From positions 310,001-374,000 of the forward strand of contig JAGKQI010000101.1 of NCBI GenBank assembly GCA_018806915.1: 64,000 nt of DNA, in the 5' to 3' direction. The notes beneath the pieces are model-generated. The model saw nothing but the letters and a program-made list of their open reading frames with translations. It searched no databases and was not told where the DNA came from. A program made the position numbers and the translations under genes. Origin of the DNA: Phytophthora colocasiae (lineage: Eukaryota; Oomycota; Peronosporomycetes; Peronosporales; Peronosporaceae). Shown piece by piece: positions 19,945 through 29,922 of this stretch (the stretch's first letter is position 1; each line of letters begins with the position of its first letter).

Positions 19945-20826
19945 ATGATGCTCAGCAAGACGATCATTTCTCTGTGTATGGCGGCGGTGGTACTTTCAAG
20001 TGGTGCAGTGGAAGCATCGACTGAGTCTGCACAGGCAGCGGAGACGTTCGGGTGGTTGCTACCGAAGAGCCACGACACGTATGGCGGCTATGGAGGTGCA
20101 GCTACGGGTACCAGTGGCTATGGTGGCGCGAACGCGGTTGCAAATGGATATGGCGGTCTGGGTGCCGGCGTGTCGGCGTTTCTGAAGGCACTCGGCGGTC
20201 TCAACGCTGGCGGCAAGGGCTACGGCGGTGCAGGTGCCGGTCTCAGCGCGAACGCGGGCCTCAACGCAAATGCTGGTCTCAATGCAAACGCAGGGCTAAA
20301 CACTGGCGCCAAAAGCTACGGCAGTGCCAACGCTGGACTCAATGCAAACGCGGGTCTTTCTGCCAATGCCGGTCTCAATGCAAACGCCGGACTCAACGCG
20401 GGTGCCAAGGGCTACACGGGAGCAAACGCAGGGTTGAATGCTGGAGCGGGTCTCAATGCCAATGCGGGGTTAAACGCAGGTGCAGGAGTTGACGGCAAGG
20501 CCGGAGCGGGTCTCAATGCTGGTGCTAGTCTCAATGCTGGTGCTGGACTAAATGCTGGTGCTGGACTAAATGCAGGTGCTGGTCTCACTGCTGGTGCTGG
20601 TCTTAATGCTGGTGCTGGTCTCAATGCTGGTGCCGGGTTGAATGCTGGTGCTGGTCTCAGCACTGGTGTGAACGGTGGAGCCAAGACTAACACTGTCAGC
20701 AATACCGACAGCTACTCGAAGGGCACCACTACTGCATATGTTCCACAGAAGACCGCCTACCAAGCATCGAAGACGGCCGCGCAGACATCCACCAAGACCG
20801 GCGGCTACCGTCACCTGCGCGCGTAA
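19945..20826 (+). CDS. Secreted Gly/Ala/Asn-rich repeat protein, copy B
   Basis: A 293-residue protein with the same signal peptide and N-terminal GYGG region as copy A. It carries a longer run of AGLNAG and AGLNAN units, including a block of about eight nearly identical six-residue units near residues 190-240 and a unique GVDGKAG insertion. The tail is the same Ser/Thr-rich segment ending GGYRHLRA. It is predicted to be secreted and probably structural, for example a wall or adhesive protein; the repeats do not match a named family that I can assign. The upstream region is the uninterrupted version of copy A's, so this copy more likely keeps normal expression. Confidence 0.8.
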   Translation: MMLSKTIISLCMAAVVLSSGAVEASTESAQAAETFGWLLPKSHDTYGGYGGAATGTSGYGGANAVANGYGGLGAGVSAFLKALGGLNAGGKGYGGAGAGLSANAGLNANAGLNANAGLNTGAKSYGSANAGLNANAGLSANAGLNANAGLNAGAKGYTGANAGLNAGAGLNANAGLNAGAGVDGKAGAGLNAGASLNAGAGLNAGAGLNAGAGLTAGAGLNAGAGLNAGAGLNAGAGLSTGVNGGAKTNTVSNTDSYSKGTTTAYVPQKTAYQASKTAAQTSTKTGGYRHLRA

Positions 20827-20845
20827 TTTGAATCATCAATGCCTG

Positions 20846-21713
20846 TTGTCAGTAGTGGCCTTCCGCGGTCCTGTACTCGCACCTCTCTCGGCCAATACGT
20901 CGATATCCTATCCATTTGCCATTGGATACACCCATTTTTCCTGTTGTATTCAGTGTACGCTAGCTAAATTCTTGGAAGTACAGTGCAGCTTTGAGTTACT
21001 GGTCTTCGGTTTATATACATGTACATGTAGACGTTGCTTTTTGTTGCTGTGCATGTAGCTTTCTACACATTGCTTCCTGTGATGTATGTATTTAGTACAA
21101 CTCGCTCGAAAGCTGTGCTTTATCCGACTGTTTTTTTTTTCTAAAAGTAGTTTCTAAAATGTATCCATCTTGGTCTCTCGTTTATGTCGCGACGCGTCAA
21201 GCCAATCATGTTGAATGAAATCGGCTGGAGGTATGCGTCACCAGCTCAAATGAGGCGGGCCATTATCGATGGTCCTTGCTCTTTGCCTCGCGTTCTGGTG
21301 TCGTGGTTGTCCACGTGAAAGTGCATCACGACTTTCCGGTTCGAAGGAGAACGATCTCGGTTTACGAGCCGGAATGAGCTCTCAAAGTCGACGCAGCTCT
21401 GACGCAGGGCGAAACTTCAACGTCTTCAACATGCTCCAATTGCCACCTCCTCAGCCAAGACCGTTTGTGCCTCTGCAGTCTTGAAATGTCCAGTAAGGAC
21501 TGTGAAAACGTCACCGTTTGTGCATTCGAGGTGACGCTCATCCCCCGATGCTTTTAGTCTCCGTTTTCGAGGCAAATGGTGGCCAGTGGATGCTTGCGCA
21601 GCAACCGCCAAGGCATCCAAGCGCACCCGTCTGTTTCGGTAGCCCTTGCAGTCTTGTCCCTGGTCCGTCTTTAATCTCACTCTTCAATTTACAACCTAGG
21701 GCACATTGGCACG
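20846..21713. other. Spacer and promoter region of AMT-a
   Basis: About 870 bases with no supported gene. A T-run lies near 21131. The last 40 bases hold a clear initiator (listed separately). Confidence 0.5.
21675..21690 (+). promoter_or_regulatory. Oomycete initiator of AMT-a
   Basis: TCTCACTCTTCAATTT closely fits the oomycete core promoter GCTCATTYYNCAWTTT and lies 24-39 bases before the start codon. Almost the same string occurs inside the LTRs of the second retrotransposon. Confidence 0.6.
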
Positions 21714-23249
21714 ATGTTTCGGTTTGACTCTCCAAGAACCGCGTGCACTGCGTTGCTGGCCCTTGCGCTGCTGACTGCAGTGTCGGCGCAAAGCAATGGC
21801 TCAGGGTCGAGTGCCTCGTGTTTGATCTCACAGTACCAGGACTCTGTCACGGGCGAGTGTGTTGACTACAAGAACCAAGGAATGAAAGCCGGTGAAGACT
21901 ACGACCAGGCCATCGACTCAGGCAATACAGCGTGGATGATGACAGCCAGCGCGTTGGTGATGATCATGACGCCCGGCGTTGCTTTCTTTTACGCCGGTTT
22001 AGCTGGCGAAGAGATGGCATCCAACACGATCATGATGTCGTTCGTGAGTATGGCAATGGTGACGATCCAGTTCTGGGCGTTTGGCTACTCTGCTGCTTTC
22101 GGAACCGACGGTATCTTCGGCTGGGCGGGGTACAACCACGTGGGCAGGACGCCGAGTGGCACCTACGGAACGGGCATCCCGCACATCGTCTACGCCTTCT
22201 TTCAGACGCAATTCGCTGCCATCACCCCAGCCGAACTGAGCGGTGGCATCGTCGGTCGAATGAAGTTCGGCACGTACCTCATTTTTATCTTCCTATGGAC
22301 GTCCATCGTCTACGAACCGCTGGTGTACTGGATCTGGTCGCAGAAGCTCGATGACACGTGGAACATTACCCCCAGGGGCTGGGAAGGCAGCATGGGAGCT
22401 CTGGATTTCGGTGGTGGCACCGTTATCCACGTTTCTGGTGGGTTTGGAGCACTCGCGGCTGCTCTGATGGTTGGAAAGAGATACAACCACGGCGAACCTG
22501 TTAAGCCGCACAACGTTCCGTTGGTCATGATTGGTTGCACGTTCCTTTGGTTCGGCTGGTTCGGCTTCAACGGCGGATCGGGAGGTGCCGCCGACGGAAT
22601 CGGTGCAACCGCTGCTATCAACACGCACTTGGCTGCTTCGGCGGGCTTCATGACCTGGGTGTTGCTCGAGTACAGCATTTCGCGCAACCTCGACCCGTGT
22701 GGAGCTGCTAGTGGCGCTGTGGCTGGAATGGCGACGATCACCCCCGGATCCGGATACGTGTATCCGTGGGCAGCAATGATCTTCGGGGTTGTCGGCGCTA
22801 TTACCGGCTTCTTCGCAGTGAAACTCAAAAACCACCTGCGCTACGACGACACATTGGATGTATTTGCGATCCACGGTTGCGGAGGCTTCATGGGCGGTTT
22901 GTTGACCGGTCTCTTCGCCACTTCTGAGGTGAACCCGACGATCAAGGGCGGCGCATTCTACGGACATGGAATGCAGTTTGTGTACCAATTGGTGGCCAAC
23001 TGCGTGACTGCTGCGTACGTGTTCAGTGCTACTCTGTTGATCCTCGTTGTGCTCAAGTACACGATGGGCCTTCGCATCAACGAGGACAAGGAAGTCAACG
23101 GTATTGACATTTCTTACCACGGGGGCCTGGCCTACGACTACAGCCATCATGGCGAGAGCGAGCACGGACCAAAAACTGTGCAGTTTAAACCTCCCGAGAC
23201 GTCGTTCGAGGCGGCATTCATGAAGGCGGACCTGGATGAGCAGGTCTGA
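21714..23249 (+). CDS. Ammonium transporter AMT-a
   Basis: A 511-residue AMT/MEP family channel that moves ammonium across a membrane. A signal peptide (about 1-25) is followed by an extracellular leader with two cysteines (CLISQYQDSVTGECVDY) and then about 11 membrane helices. AMT pore features are present: FFQTQFA at the outer gate, the LDFGGGTVIH block carrying the conserved Asp and first pore His, GWFGFNGGSGG, and FAIHGCGG with the second pore His. The other three copies have FNAGS at the third site; this one has FNGGS. The C-terminal tail includes the shared EVNGIDISYHGGLAYDY motif. It is the outlying member, over 30 kb from the other three. Confidence 0.93.
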   Translation: MFRFDSPRTACTALLALALLTAVSAQSNGSGSSASCLISQYQDSVTGECVDYKNQGMKAGEDYDQAIDSGNTAWMMTASALVMIMTPGVAFFYAGLAGEEMASNTIMMSFVSMAMVTIQFWAFGYSAAFGTDGIFGWAGYNHVGRTPSGTYGTGIPHIVYAFFQTQFAAITPAELSGGIVGRMKFGTYLIFIFLWTSIVYEPLVYWIWSQKLDDTWNITPRGWEGSMGALDFGGGTVIHVSGGFGALAAALMVGKRYNHGEPVKPHNVPLVMIGCTFLWFGWFGFNGGSGGAADGIGATAAINTHLAASAGFMTWVLLEYSISRNLDPCGAASGAVAGMATITPGSGYVYPWAAMIFGVVGAITGFFAVKLKNHLRYDDTLDVFAIHGCGGFMGGLLTGLFATSEVNPTIKGGAFYGHGMQFVYQLVANCVTAAYVFSATLLILVVLKYTMGLRINEDKEVNGIDISYHGGLAYDYSHHGESEHGPKTVQFKPPETSFEAAFMKADLDEQV

Positions 23250-23685
23250 AGACAGCAAGTAGCTGTCATGTATAATTTTCAACACACTATGTAATGTGAT
23301 TAACCACAAAAGTTTTGAGCATGCACATTTTTCGCCGTGAGTAGTGCCATCGAGTCAATGGTATCGACAGCTTCGACGGAGCCGGCAACTGAACGAAACC
23401 GGCACCACATTCAGCCATGTATTGACGTCGCGCGACGTGTCTGCTGCTGAGCGGGAAGTCCAATGTCGGCTGGAACCACAAAGTTCCTACACAACGTAGT
23501 TTGCTTACTCGAATGCTACAAAGGAATCCACAACACCTCAAGTAGACGGTAAACGCAAATGCTTTCATTTCGAGCACAAACTAACCGTCGGGAACACTAC
23601 AAAAAACTAACAAAAACGAAAAATAACTTACATGACAGCCCTGCGTCCAGGCAGCCACACTGTAACGAATTACTTCTATCGGTTG
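23250..23685. other. Spacer, no supported gene
   Basis: About 430 bases between two convergent genes, which should hold both 3' ends. No domain-bearing frame is seen. Confidence 0.4.
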
Positions 23686-24456
23686 TCATATCCACTCGTT
23701 GGCGTAACCGCGTCGAGCATATTGCGGACACACATAGTCCCACATCTCGAAGTCGCTGTCTCGGCCGTCTCCGCTTGAACTGTTGGCCTGACCACCAGAG
23801 CGACCGCCGGTCCTCCCGCTGTTGGTGGCTTCGCTGGTTGATTCTGCGTTTGGCTGCGAACTTTCGTCATTCAAAGGCTCCTCAACTTTCTGTGCGAGGC
23901 CAATCACTTCCTTCGGGTAGTGAGGGTGGGGCGATGTGAAGTAGTCGCAGCAGTTCGGCACTACGCAGTGTGCTGGAGTGGTTAGTTGAAGTCTTGGGAG
24001 TGTTTCGGTGGTCGATGATGTCGGTGGGGACTCTGTCGAGCTCTCGGACAGCTGGGACTGCTCTTCGATTTGGTTCCCCACCGAGGCGGTAGACTCGAGA
24101 TTTGACGAACAGTTATCGCACTCCGAGTCACTCGAGCGTTCCTGGTTGATCTCCGCCTCCAGCTGTGTCGACATGGCGCCGGAATCTGAAGACTCGAGCG
24201 TGTTTTCCTGATACTCGTCGCTTTCTTCCTCCAGTAGCCTCGTCAACCTGGTCGATGAATACGTCGAGCCGTACTCGGAAACTGTAGGCGCGTCCGACAT
24301 CCGCCACCTATCAAGTCGCGCTTCCTCCTGTTGCTGTGGGCCCTCGAGTCCTTTTGCAGATTGACTGCGTTCAACGTCGAGCATTGTAGACGACCACCTG
24401 GAGCTCCGTTCCGATTCTGTTCGACAATAGGACGAAGTCGATAGTTCAGCTGCCAT
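23686..24456 (-). CDS. Ser/Glu-rich hypothetical protein
   Basis: A 256-residue frame from the ATG at 24456. It is very rich in Ser, Glu and Thr, with acidic clusters such as LLEEESDEYQENTLESSDSG and a short segment with CVVPNCCDYF near the C-terminal third, and appears mostly disordered. No known domain is visible. The frame is open 5' of this ATG for about 45 codons without another ATG. An overlapping minus-strand frame beginning at 24650 reads like a basic helical N terminus, so the gene may have an upstream exon or a frameshift. Function unknown. Confidence 0.4.
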   Translation of the reverse strand: MAAELSTSSYCRTESERSSRWSSTMLDVERSQSAKGLEGPQQQEEARLDRWRMSDAPTVSEYGSTYSSTRLTRLLEEESDEYQENTLESSDSGAMSTQLEAEINQERSSDSECDNCSSNLESTASVGNQIEEQSQLSESSTESPPTSSTTETLPRLQLTTPAHCVVPNCCDYFTSPHPHYPKEVIGLAQKVEEPLNDESSQPNAESTSEATNSGRTGGRSGGQANSSSGDGRDSDFEMWDYVCPQYARRGYANEWI

Positions 24457-25161
24457 GTCGGACTGCTCGCCGCGATCGTGTCCGTCCTGGTTAACAGGAG
24501 GCTTTCGCACGCCAGTCGCTTCAGTCTTGGCCGCTTTCGTGCCATCGCTCTTGTGGTCGCAGCCAGCCGTATATCGCTGTATTTGTGGATCATCTGGTCA
24601 ACAAAGCGCTTGGTCTTCCTCTCCGAGAGGATCCGCTGCAGACTGCGCATTAAACGCGACGCGACATATACGCTTCAACGTGACACAGCTATTCGGTCTC
24701 TCCTGTCAGGAGTTCTGAGCCTCTAGGTGCTTAGTGGCGTCGGAGAGCTTTCAAAAGTGACTTGCCAACCCAAATGAACCGGCGACCGACAGGCCCATTA
24801 CTAAGTTAGTACTAACAGCCATCTTTTTCTTCCAGGAAAACGCCTGATAGACCGCTGAACTTGGCCAGCGTGGCATGCAAAGTACTAGACCCTCTGGTAA
24901 TAGTCTCACGAAATCCTGGCGCCAGGCAGCAACAGCGTCGATGCGATGCAGCGAGATACCTTCGACGGCGATATGGTTGGTCGACAACCAGCGACAAGCG
25001 GCGTGGAGGTTATGAATCACCGACTGTTCGCGGCAAAGGAAGAAGCTCCGAACGACCGATACCGGACGCAGACTGTCCTGGCGCTTTCTCAAGCGAGACA
25101 ACGAAGAGGTCGAGACCACAATGCCATCGTAGTACAATTTGTACAGCTCTGATTGGAATGG
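24457..25161. other. Spacer left of the second retrotransposon
   Basis: About 700 bases. A minus-strand frame of 128 codons (24751-25137) is open and could be the 3' part of a gene cut by the retrotransposon insertion, since its 5' side would continue beyond 31235. The continuation contains a stop upstream, so I do not call a gene. The last five bases, AATGG, are the target duplication. Confidence 0.35.
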
Positions 25162-25609
25162 TGTAGTGAATTGCAGGTTTACACCTCGGTTTCACTTGCA
25201 GTTCGAGCCGGAGCTGGGGGTGTCTACCCAGATGCGTCTACATCCAAGTGGTTGGAGGACAATGGGTGGAAGTTTAGTGGTGTGTCTGACGCCTGACGGC
25301 TGACGACATCACAGACACTCGGACAGCCAGTGTCCGTGTGAGCTGTACTAGGATTTAGTAGGGCCTGCTGCATGTTTCCTTTTGTGTGAATGTGTGTCCA
25401 TTTTCTACTGCTGCCTGTCGCTCTGATCAAGTGGCAGCAGCACTGAGAAGGAACGGGCTGGCTAGCGCCAGACCCACGATCCTGCTCACTCTTCAATTTG
25501 CTAGGGACTAGTCAAATACATTCGGCCTCTACTTCCGTGCGGGTTGGCCCCCGCATCGCTGTGTGTTCGACCCTCCCTACTTCGCTTCAAAATCCCGGGC
25601 GATACTACA
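25162..25609 (+). repeat. 5' LTR of the second Ty3/gypsy element
   Basis: 448 bp, starts TGTAGTGAATTGCAGG and ends GGGCGATACTACA. It contains an oomycete-type initiator at 25484-25499. Confidence 0.93.
25484..25499 (+). promoter_or_regulatory. Initiator inside the 5' LTR
   Basis: GCTCACTCTTCAATTT matches the oomycete gene initiator consensus and is nearly the same as the AMT-a initiator. It probably marks the start of the R region. The same string is at 31110-31125 in the 3' LTR. Confidence 0.6.
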
Positions 25610-25753
25610 AAGAATTCTTTAGTGGAATTACCACTGTTCGTGCGCTACCAATCGACGTACGCTCAGTGACGTTGAAACAATCAATTGCTGTTCGTCTACG
25701 ACAGTTCGTCTACGACAGCAAGTACAACTTTTAAGCAGCGCGACCATCTGAAG

Positions 25754-26671
25754 ATGCAACGTGCTGACCCCCAAACCGGTACAGTACCGGTGTTTCTGCC
25801 GGTGTTGCCACCCAAGATCAAGTCTATCTCTCACGAGGCGCTCGTGCGTTGGAAGAAGGAGCGTCGAGACTATGAGACCAAGCTCCGTAACCGATGCAGA
25901 GTGACTGGAGAAGACTACCACGCGGTGGTTGAACAGATCCAAGACTCGTTCGACGCAGACCTCCTCGACGTTTTCTGTGAGTTCCAGTTGAATGTGGAAA
26001 CTAGGGACGTGACGGAGGGGATGCTGATCGCGGCGATCGAGCACATCTTAGGGAGCGTCAAGAACAAGGCGCTACCTGACATCAAAGAACTCTTCAAGAA
26101 GGAACTCAAGATGAACTTGGCGGAGAGCGACGTGACAGCTCGCGTCATGGACTACTTCGCAAGTGCTTTCAGACTATCGTCGCCGACAATGGCTTGGCAG
26201 ACTGTTTCAATCTCGAACGCGGAACTCGAGAGAAGTGCAAGAGGTTAATTTCTGGGCTGAAGCTGCCGATGCTGAAGGAAGAAGTGAAGCAAGCTATTCG
26301 CTACACCCACGCTGCAGCTGAAAAAGACCCAAAAGAACTGTTCCGCCTCATCATCGAGAAAGCGACGGAACTCGAGAAGCAGTACCTCCGTTTGAAGGCG
26401 CAAAATGTGATGTTTCGAGACAAGAGGAGAAGCCGAAGACAAAACACGCTTCTAAGTCTAAAGACAAACAGAGCTAACCTGCGGTCCAGGCCAAGACCAA
26501 ACAGGACCAGAAGAGCAATTCTACCTCGGACTCGAAGTTGAAGACTTCAAAGACGCCTCGTCCGCCACCAGGACCGTGTCCCAAGTGCAACGCAATGCAT
26601 TGGTTACGTGAATGTCCAGAGGCAACTGAGAATGAAAAGACTGAGTTGCTCAAGCGCTTCCGTAGCGCGTA
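25754..26671 (+). pseudogene. Frameshifted gag of the second element
   Basis: Gag starts at the ATG at 25754 and runs to a stop at 26248. The homologous reading continues in a second frame (from about 26194 to 26541) and then a third, which contains a zinc knuckle CPKCNAMHWLREC (C-x2-C-x3-H-x4-C) and ends in TAA near 26671. Two frame changes inside gag are not expected in a working element. The final overlap with pol could in principle be a normal programmed shift. Confidence 0.75.
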
Positions 26672-29600
26672 AAGCTAAGAAAGCAAAGACGAAGCGACTG
26701 GGTGAACTTCTACCAACTGCAGACCGTACAGTCCTATTAAATGGAGTGTTGGAGCTTCCCTATTGTCCAGATAGTGGTTCGGACCATACAATTATTGGCC
26801 GATCACACTGGAAGCAATTATTGGCACTGGATCCTGAAGTCCAAGTCGAACAACTTGAAGTTCCTGTGCAGAACCAAACCTTCGGAGCTAAGAAAGTGAT
26901 GGCGCTACAGAAGGCGAAGCTTCACGTAAGGATCCACACGGCAGTTGGGCCAGTGGTGCCGATGAATCTGGTCAACGTTCTCGTTGTTGACTGTGACGAC
27001 GACGAGTTCATCGTTGGAAACGACCTCCTTACGCTGCTAGGGATTAACGTCGACCGCCAACTTGAACAATTAGCTAGCCGTGGTGATGATGAGTTGGCTG
27101 GCGATCCAATCCCCCTCGAAGCTGATGAAATGCCAGTGCAAGTGGATGGATCTCTTCCAAGTGATGATGTGGACATTTTTGCCGCTGTGGAGAAGTTGGT
27201 TGACAGAGCGGTGGATTGTGGTTTTCCGTTGGAGCACGTGGAGCAATTGCGCACAATTGTGCACGCATATGACGTTTGGCGTCTGGAATTACGCGCGGAT
27301 TCTCCGGCAAATGTACCGCCGTTGGAAGTACAGTTGCAGGATGGGGCTCGACCCACAAAATGTAAGCCCCGCAAATATCCTCCTCACATTCGCAAGTTCC
27401 TCCAAGAGTTTAACGACCGTCTTGTTGAACTAGGACTGGTTTATGAGAACCCGAAGAGCCGCTGGTCGAGCCCTGTGCTCCCAGTGAAGAAGTCTTCGGA
27501 CCTCCTGGATCTACGACAGACAGTTGACTACAGACTCACGAACGCCCAGACCAACATCATGGCAGCTGTCATGCCTATTCTTTCGTTAGTGGTGGAACAT
27601 GCAAGTGGAATGAAACACTTTGGATTATTTGATTTTCTTAAGGGGTTCTGGCAATTGCCTTTAGCTACGCTGTGTCAGGAGTGGTTCTCGTATATGACAG
27701 ACGCGAAGATTTTCACACCCAGGCGAGTTCCCCAAGGATGTAGCGATGCCGCCATCCATTTCCAGAAGACGATGGAAGAATGTTTCAGCAGCCTCCTCTA
27801 CAAGCACCTATTAATCTGGATTGACGACCTCCTACTGTATGCAGATAACATTGAGACCTACTTGGAGAAACTCGCTGAGTTTTTCTCTCTCCTAAACGAG
27901 TTCGGGCTCAAGTTGAGTGCTAAGAAGACAAGCTTGTACCAGACGGAGGTCAAGTGGTGCGGGAAACTCATCAATGGCGACGGCGTCCGCCATGATCCCG
28001 AGAGAATCGAGACGCTCCGTTCAATGCCGTATCCCACCACGGCTGGTAAACTCCAGCAGTTCGTCTGTGCAATAAACTGGATGCGTGAAAGTATCGTGGA
28101 TTTCGCTCGTGAGGTCAAGCCGCTCCAGAGTCGACTGGACGTTGCACTCGCCGATACAAAGCGTACGAGACGAGCTGCAGCTGGAATCAACGTAGAGCTT
28201 ACCCCTGAAGAGCGCCTAGCTTTCGATCGAGTCAAGGATATGCTGGCTGACGCAGCAACCTTGGCGTTCACGGACGATAACGCTACAACCTGCCTGTTCA
28301 CAGACGCGAGTGACATCGGTTGGGCAGTGATTGTAACGCAGGTAGAAAACTTTGACTCAAAGACACCTGTGACGGAGCAGCAACACAAGTTGTTAACTTG
28401 TATGAGCGGGACTTTCACCGGTAGCCAGCTTAACTGGACCGTCATTGAAAAGGAGGCTCTCCCGATAGTCCTAGCTTGTGAAAAGCTGGACTACCTCCTT
28501 CTACGACCCAAGCCTTTCAGGATGTTCTGCGATCACCGGAATTTGGTGCACGTATTTGCACCTGATGAAAGTCTCAAAAAACACGTGAAGGGAAAGTTAC
28601 TGCGTTGGGCTATGAAACTCATGGGATTCCAGTATATCGTGGAGCACGTACCTGGGCCCGACAACGTATGGGCCGACATGGCCTCTCGGTGGGCTGGCAA
28701 CCACACTCATACAGCCACTTTGAAGAGGCTGAAGTCGTTCCGACGTCGCCAAACTCGCCGTCGCACTGAGCTCCGACCACTTGACCACGACAATTTCGTG
28801 TGGCCTTCTTTCGCTGAGATCGTGGAGACACAGTCGAAGTTTGAACCTCCCGTCGGTGTCGTACGCTCAGAGGAAGGTGTTCTCATGTTGAATGATTGTA
28901 TTTGGATTCCTGCCGAAGCTGTTGATCTCATTCGAAGGCTGTGCATTGTGGCACATTGTGGCAGCCAAGGGCACCGTGGCCAGCAAGCGATGGCATCGCA
29001 TCTCCAACGCCTATTCTCGATCGATAACTTACGGAGAACTGTGGCAACATTTGTGAATGATTGTTTGCTCTGTCTGCATTCCCGAGGGGGAAAAATCATT
29101 CCAAGACCGTGGGGAGAACTGATAGATTGCAGTGAGCGAAACAAAGTCCTTCATTTTGATTTCCTTTACCTGGGACCAAGCTATGGATCGAGTTGCTACA
29201 TCCTGGCACTCAAGGACCATGCCACTCACTACTGTGAGCTCGTGGTGGCGGACTCAGCTGAAAGTACAGTGGTGGTAGAAGCTCTACTAGCCTGGCATTC
29301 TCGTTATGGAGTACCGCCGTCCTGGGTATCGGATCAAGGGACACACTTCAAGAACGAAGTCGTCGCTGAGTTAAGCCGCAGACTCCGCACGCAGCAGACG
29401 TTTACGCCGGCATACAGTCCTTGGGTGAACGGCTCGATTGAGCGAATCAACCGAGATATTCTCCAGGTCATCCGTGCCATGACGCTGGAGTACCGGATCA
29501 GCCACAAAGACTGGGTGTACCTCGTGCCTTTAGTGCAGTCAAATTTGAATCACACCGTGGTGCCCTCACTAGGCAACCATTCGCCATTGGAATTGTTCAC

Positions 29601-29922
29601 GGGACTGGAGAACCCGACGCCATTGAACGAGTTCTATCTGTCGGACGAACGTCATCTGCTAACTATCCCTGCCAGTGCTGAGATTGATGACTACTTAAAA
29701 AACCTACGAGAGAGTATACGATCAATGCATTGCGCGATGGAGGACAAACGTGAGAAACAGAAACTTCTGAACAAGAAACGTGAACGTGGTGAGAATGTGG
29801 TTAATTTTACTGTTGGCGATTACGTTCTACGGTCCAGAGTGGACGAGAAGCACGGCAACAAGTTGCAGGTAATGTGGATCGGCCCGTACAGAGTGACGAG
29901 AGCCGACGCACTAACGCGGTAA
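26608..29922 (+). CDS. Pol of the second Ty3/gypsy element
   Basis: A 1104-residue open frame. An aspartic protease with PDSGSDHT lies near nucleotide 26771. Reverse transcriptase follows with FLKGFWQLPLA and the active-site WIDDLLLY (near 27817). RNase H has FTDASD (near 28288). Integrase has a zinc-binding H-H-C-C segment (about 28953-29085) and catalytic acidic residues in HFDFLYLG, VSDQGTHF and NGSIERIN. Lineage differs clearly from the first element (IDD rather than YLDD at the reverse transcriptase site). The likely true start is upstream by frameshift from gag, so the ATG given is only the first in this frame. Confidence 0.85.
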   Translation: MNVQRQLRMKRLSCSSASVARKAKKAKTKRLGELLPTADRTVLLNGVLELPYCPDSGSDHTIIGRSHWKQLLALDPEVQVEQLEVPVQNQTFGAKKVMALQKAKLHVRIHTAVGPVVPMNLVNVLVVDCDDDEFIVGNDLLTLLGINVDRQLEQLASRGDDELAGDPIPLEADEMPVQVDGSLPSDDVDIFAAVEKLVDRAVDCGFPLEHVEQLRTIVHAYDVWRLELRADSPANVPPLEVQLQDGARPTKCKPRKYPPHIRKFLQEFNDRLVELGLVYENPKSRWSSPVLPVKKSSDLLDLRQTVDYRLTNAQTNIMAAVMPILSLVVEHASGMKHFGLFDFLKGFWQLPLATLCQEWFSYMTDAKIFTPRRVPQGCSDAAIHFQKTMEECFSSLLYKHLLIWIDDLLLYADNIETYLEKLAEFFSLLNEFGLKLSAKKTSLYQTEVKWCGKLINGDGVRHDPERIETLRSMPYPTTAGKLQQFVCAINWMRESIVDFAREVKPLQSRLDVALADTKRTRRAAAGINVELTPEERLAFDRVKDMLADAATLAFTDDNATTCLFTDASDIGWAVIVTQVENFDSKTPVTEQQHKLLTCMSGTFTGSQLNWTVIEKEALPIVLACEKLDYLLLRPKPFRMFCDHRNLVHVFAPDESLKKHVKGKLLRWAMKLMGFQYIVEHVPGPDNVWADMASRWAGNHTHTATLKRLKSFRRRQTRRRTELRPLDHDNFVWPSFAEIVETQSKFEPPVGVVRSEEGVLMLNDCIWIPAEAVDLIRRLCIVAHCGSQGHRGQQAMASHLQRLFSIDNLRRTVATFVNDCLLCLHSRGGKIIPRPWGELIDCSERNKVLHFDFLYLGPSYGSSCYILALKDHATHYCELVVADSAESTVVVEALLAWHSRYGVPPSWVSDQGTHFKNEVVAELSRRLRTQQTFTPAYSPWVNGSIERINRDILQVIRAMTLEYRISHKDWVYLVPLVQSNLNHTVVPSLGNHSPLELFTGLENPTPLNEFYLSDERHLLTIPASAEIDDYLKNLRESIRSMHCAMEDKREKQKLLNKKRERGENVVNFTVGDYVLRSRVDEKHGNKLQVMWIGPYRVTRADALTR

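Larger units (their letters stand above)
19229..20845. repeat. Right arm of a large inverted duplication
   Basis: Reverse complement of 15950-18142 without the Harbinger insertion. It carries promoter and gene copy B. It shows that the ancestral arm was about 1.5-1.6 kb. Confidence 0.9.

Noticed and set aside
22293..23309. A 338-codon minus-strand frame across AMT-a
   Set aside because: It is the reverse shadow of the transporter gene and has no family similarity of its own.
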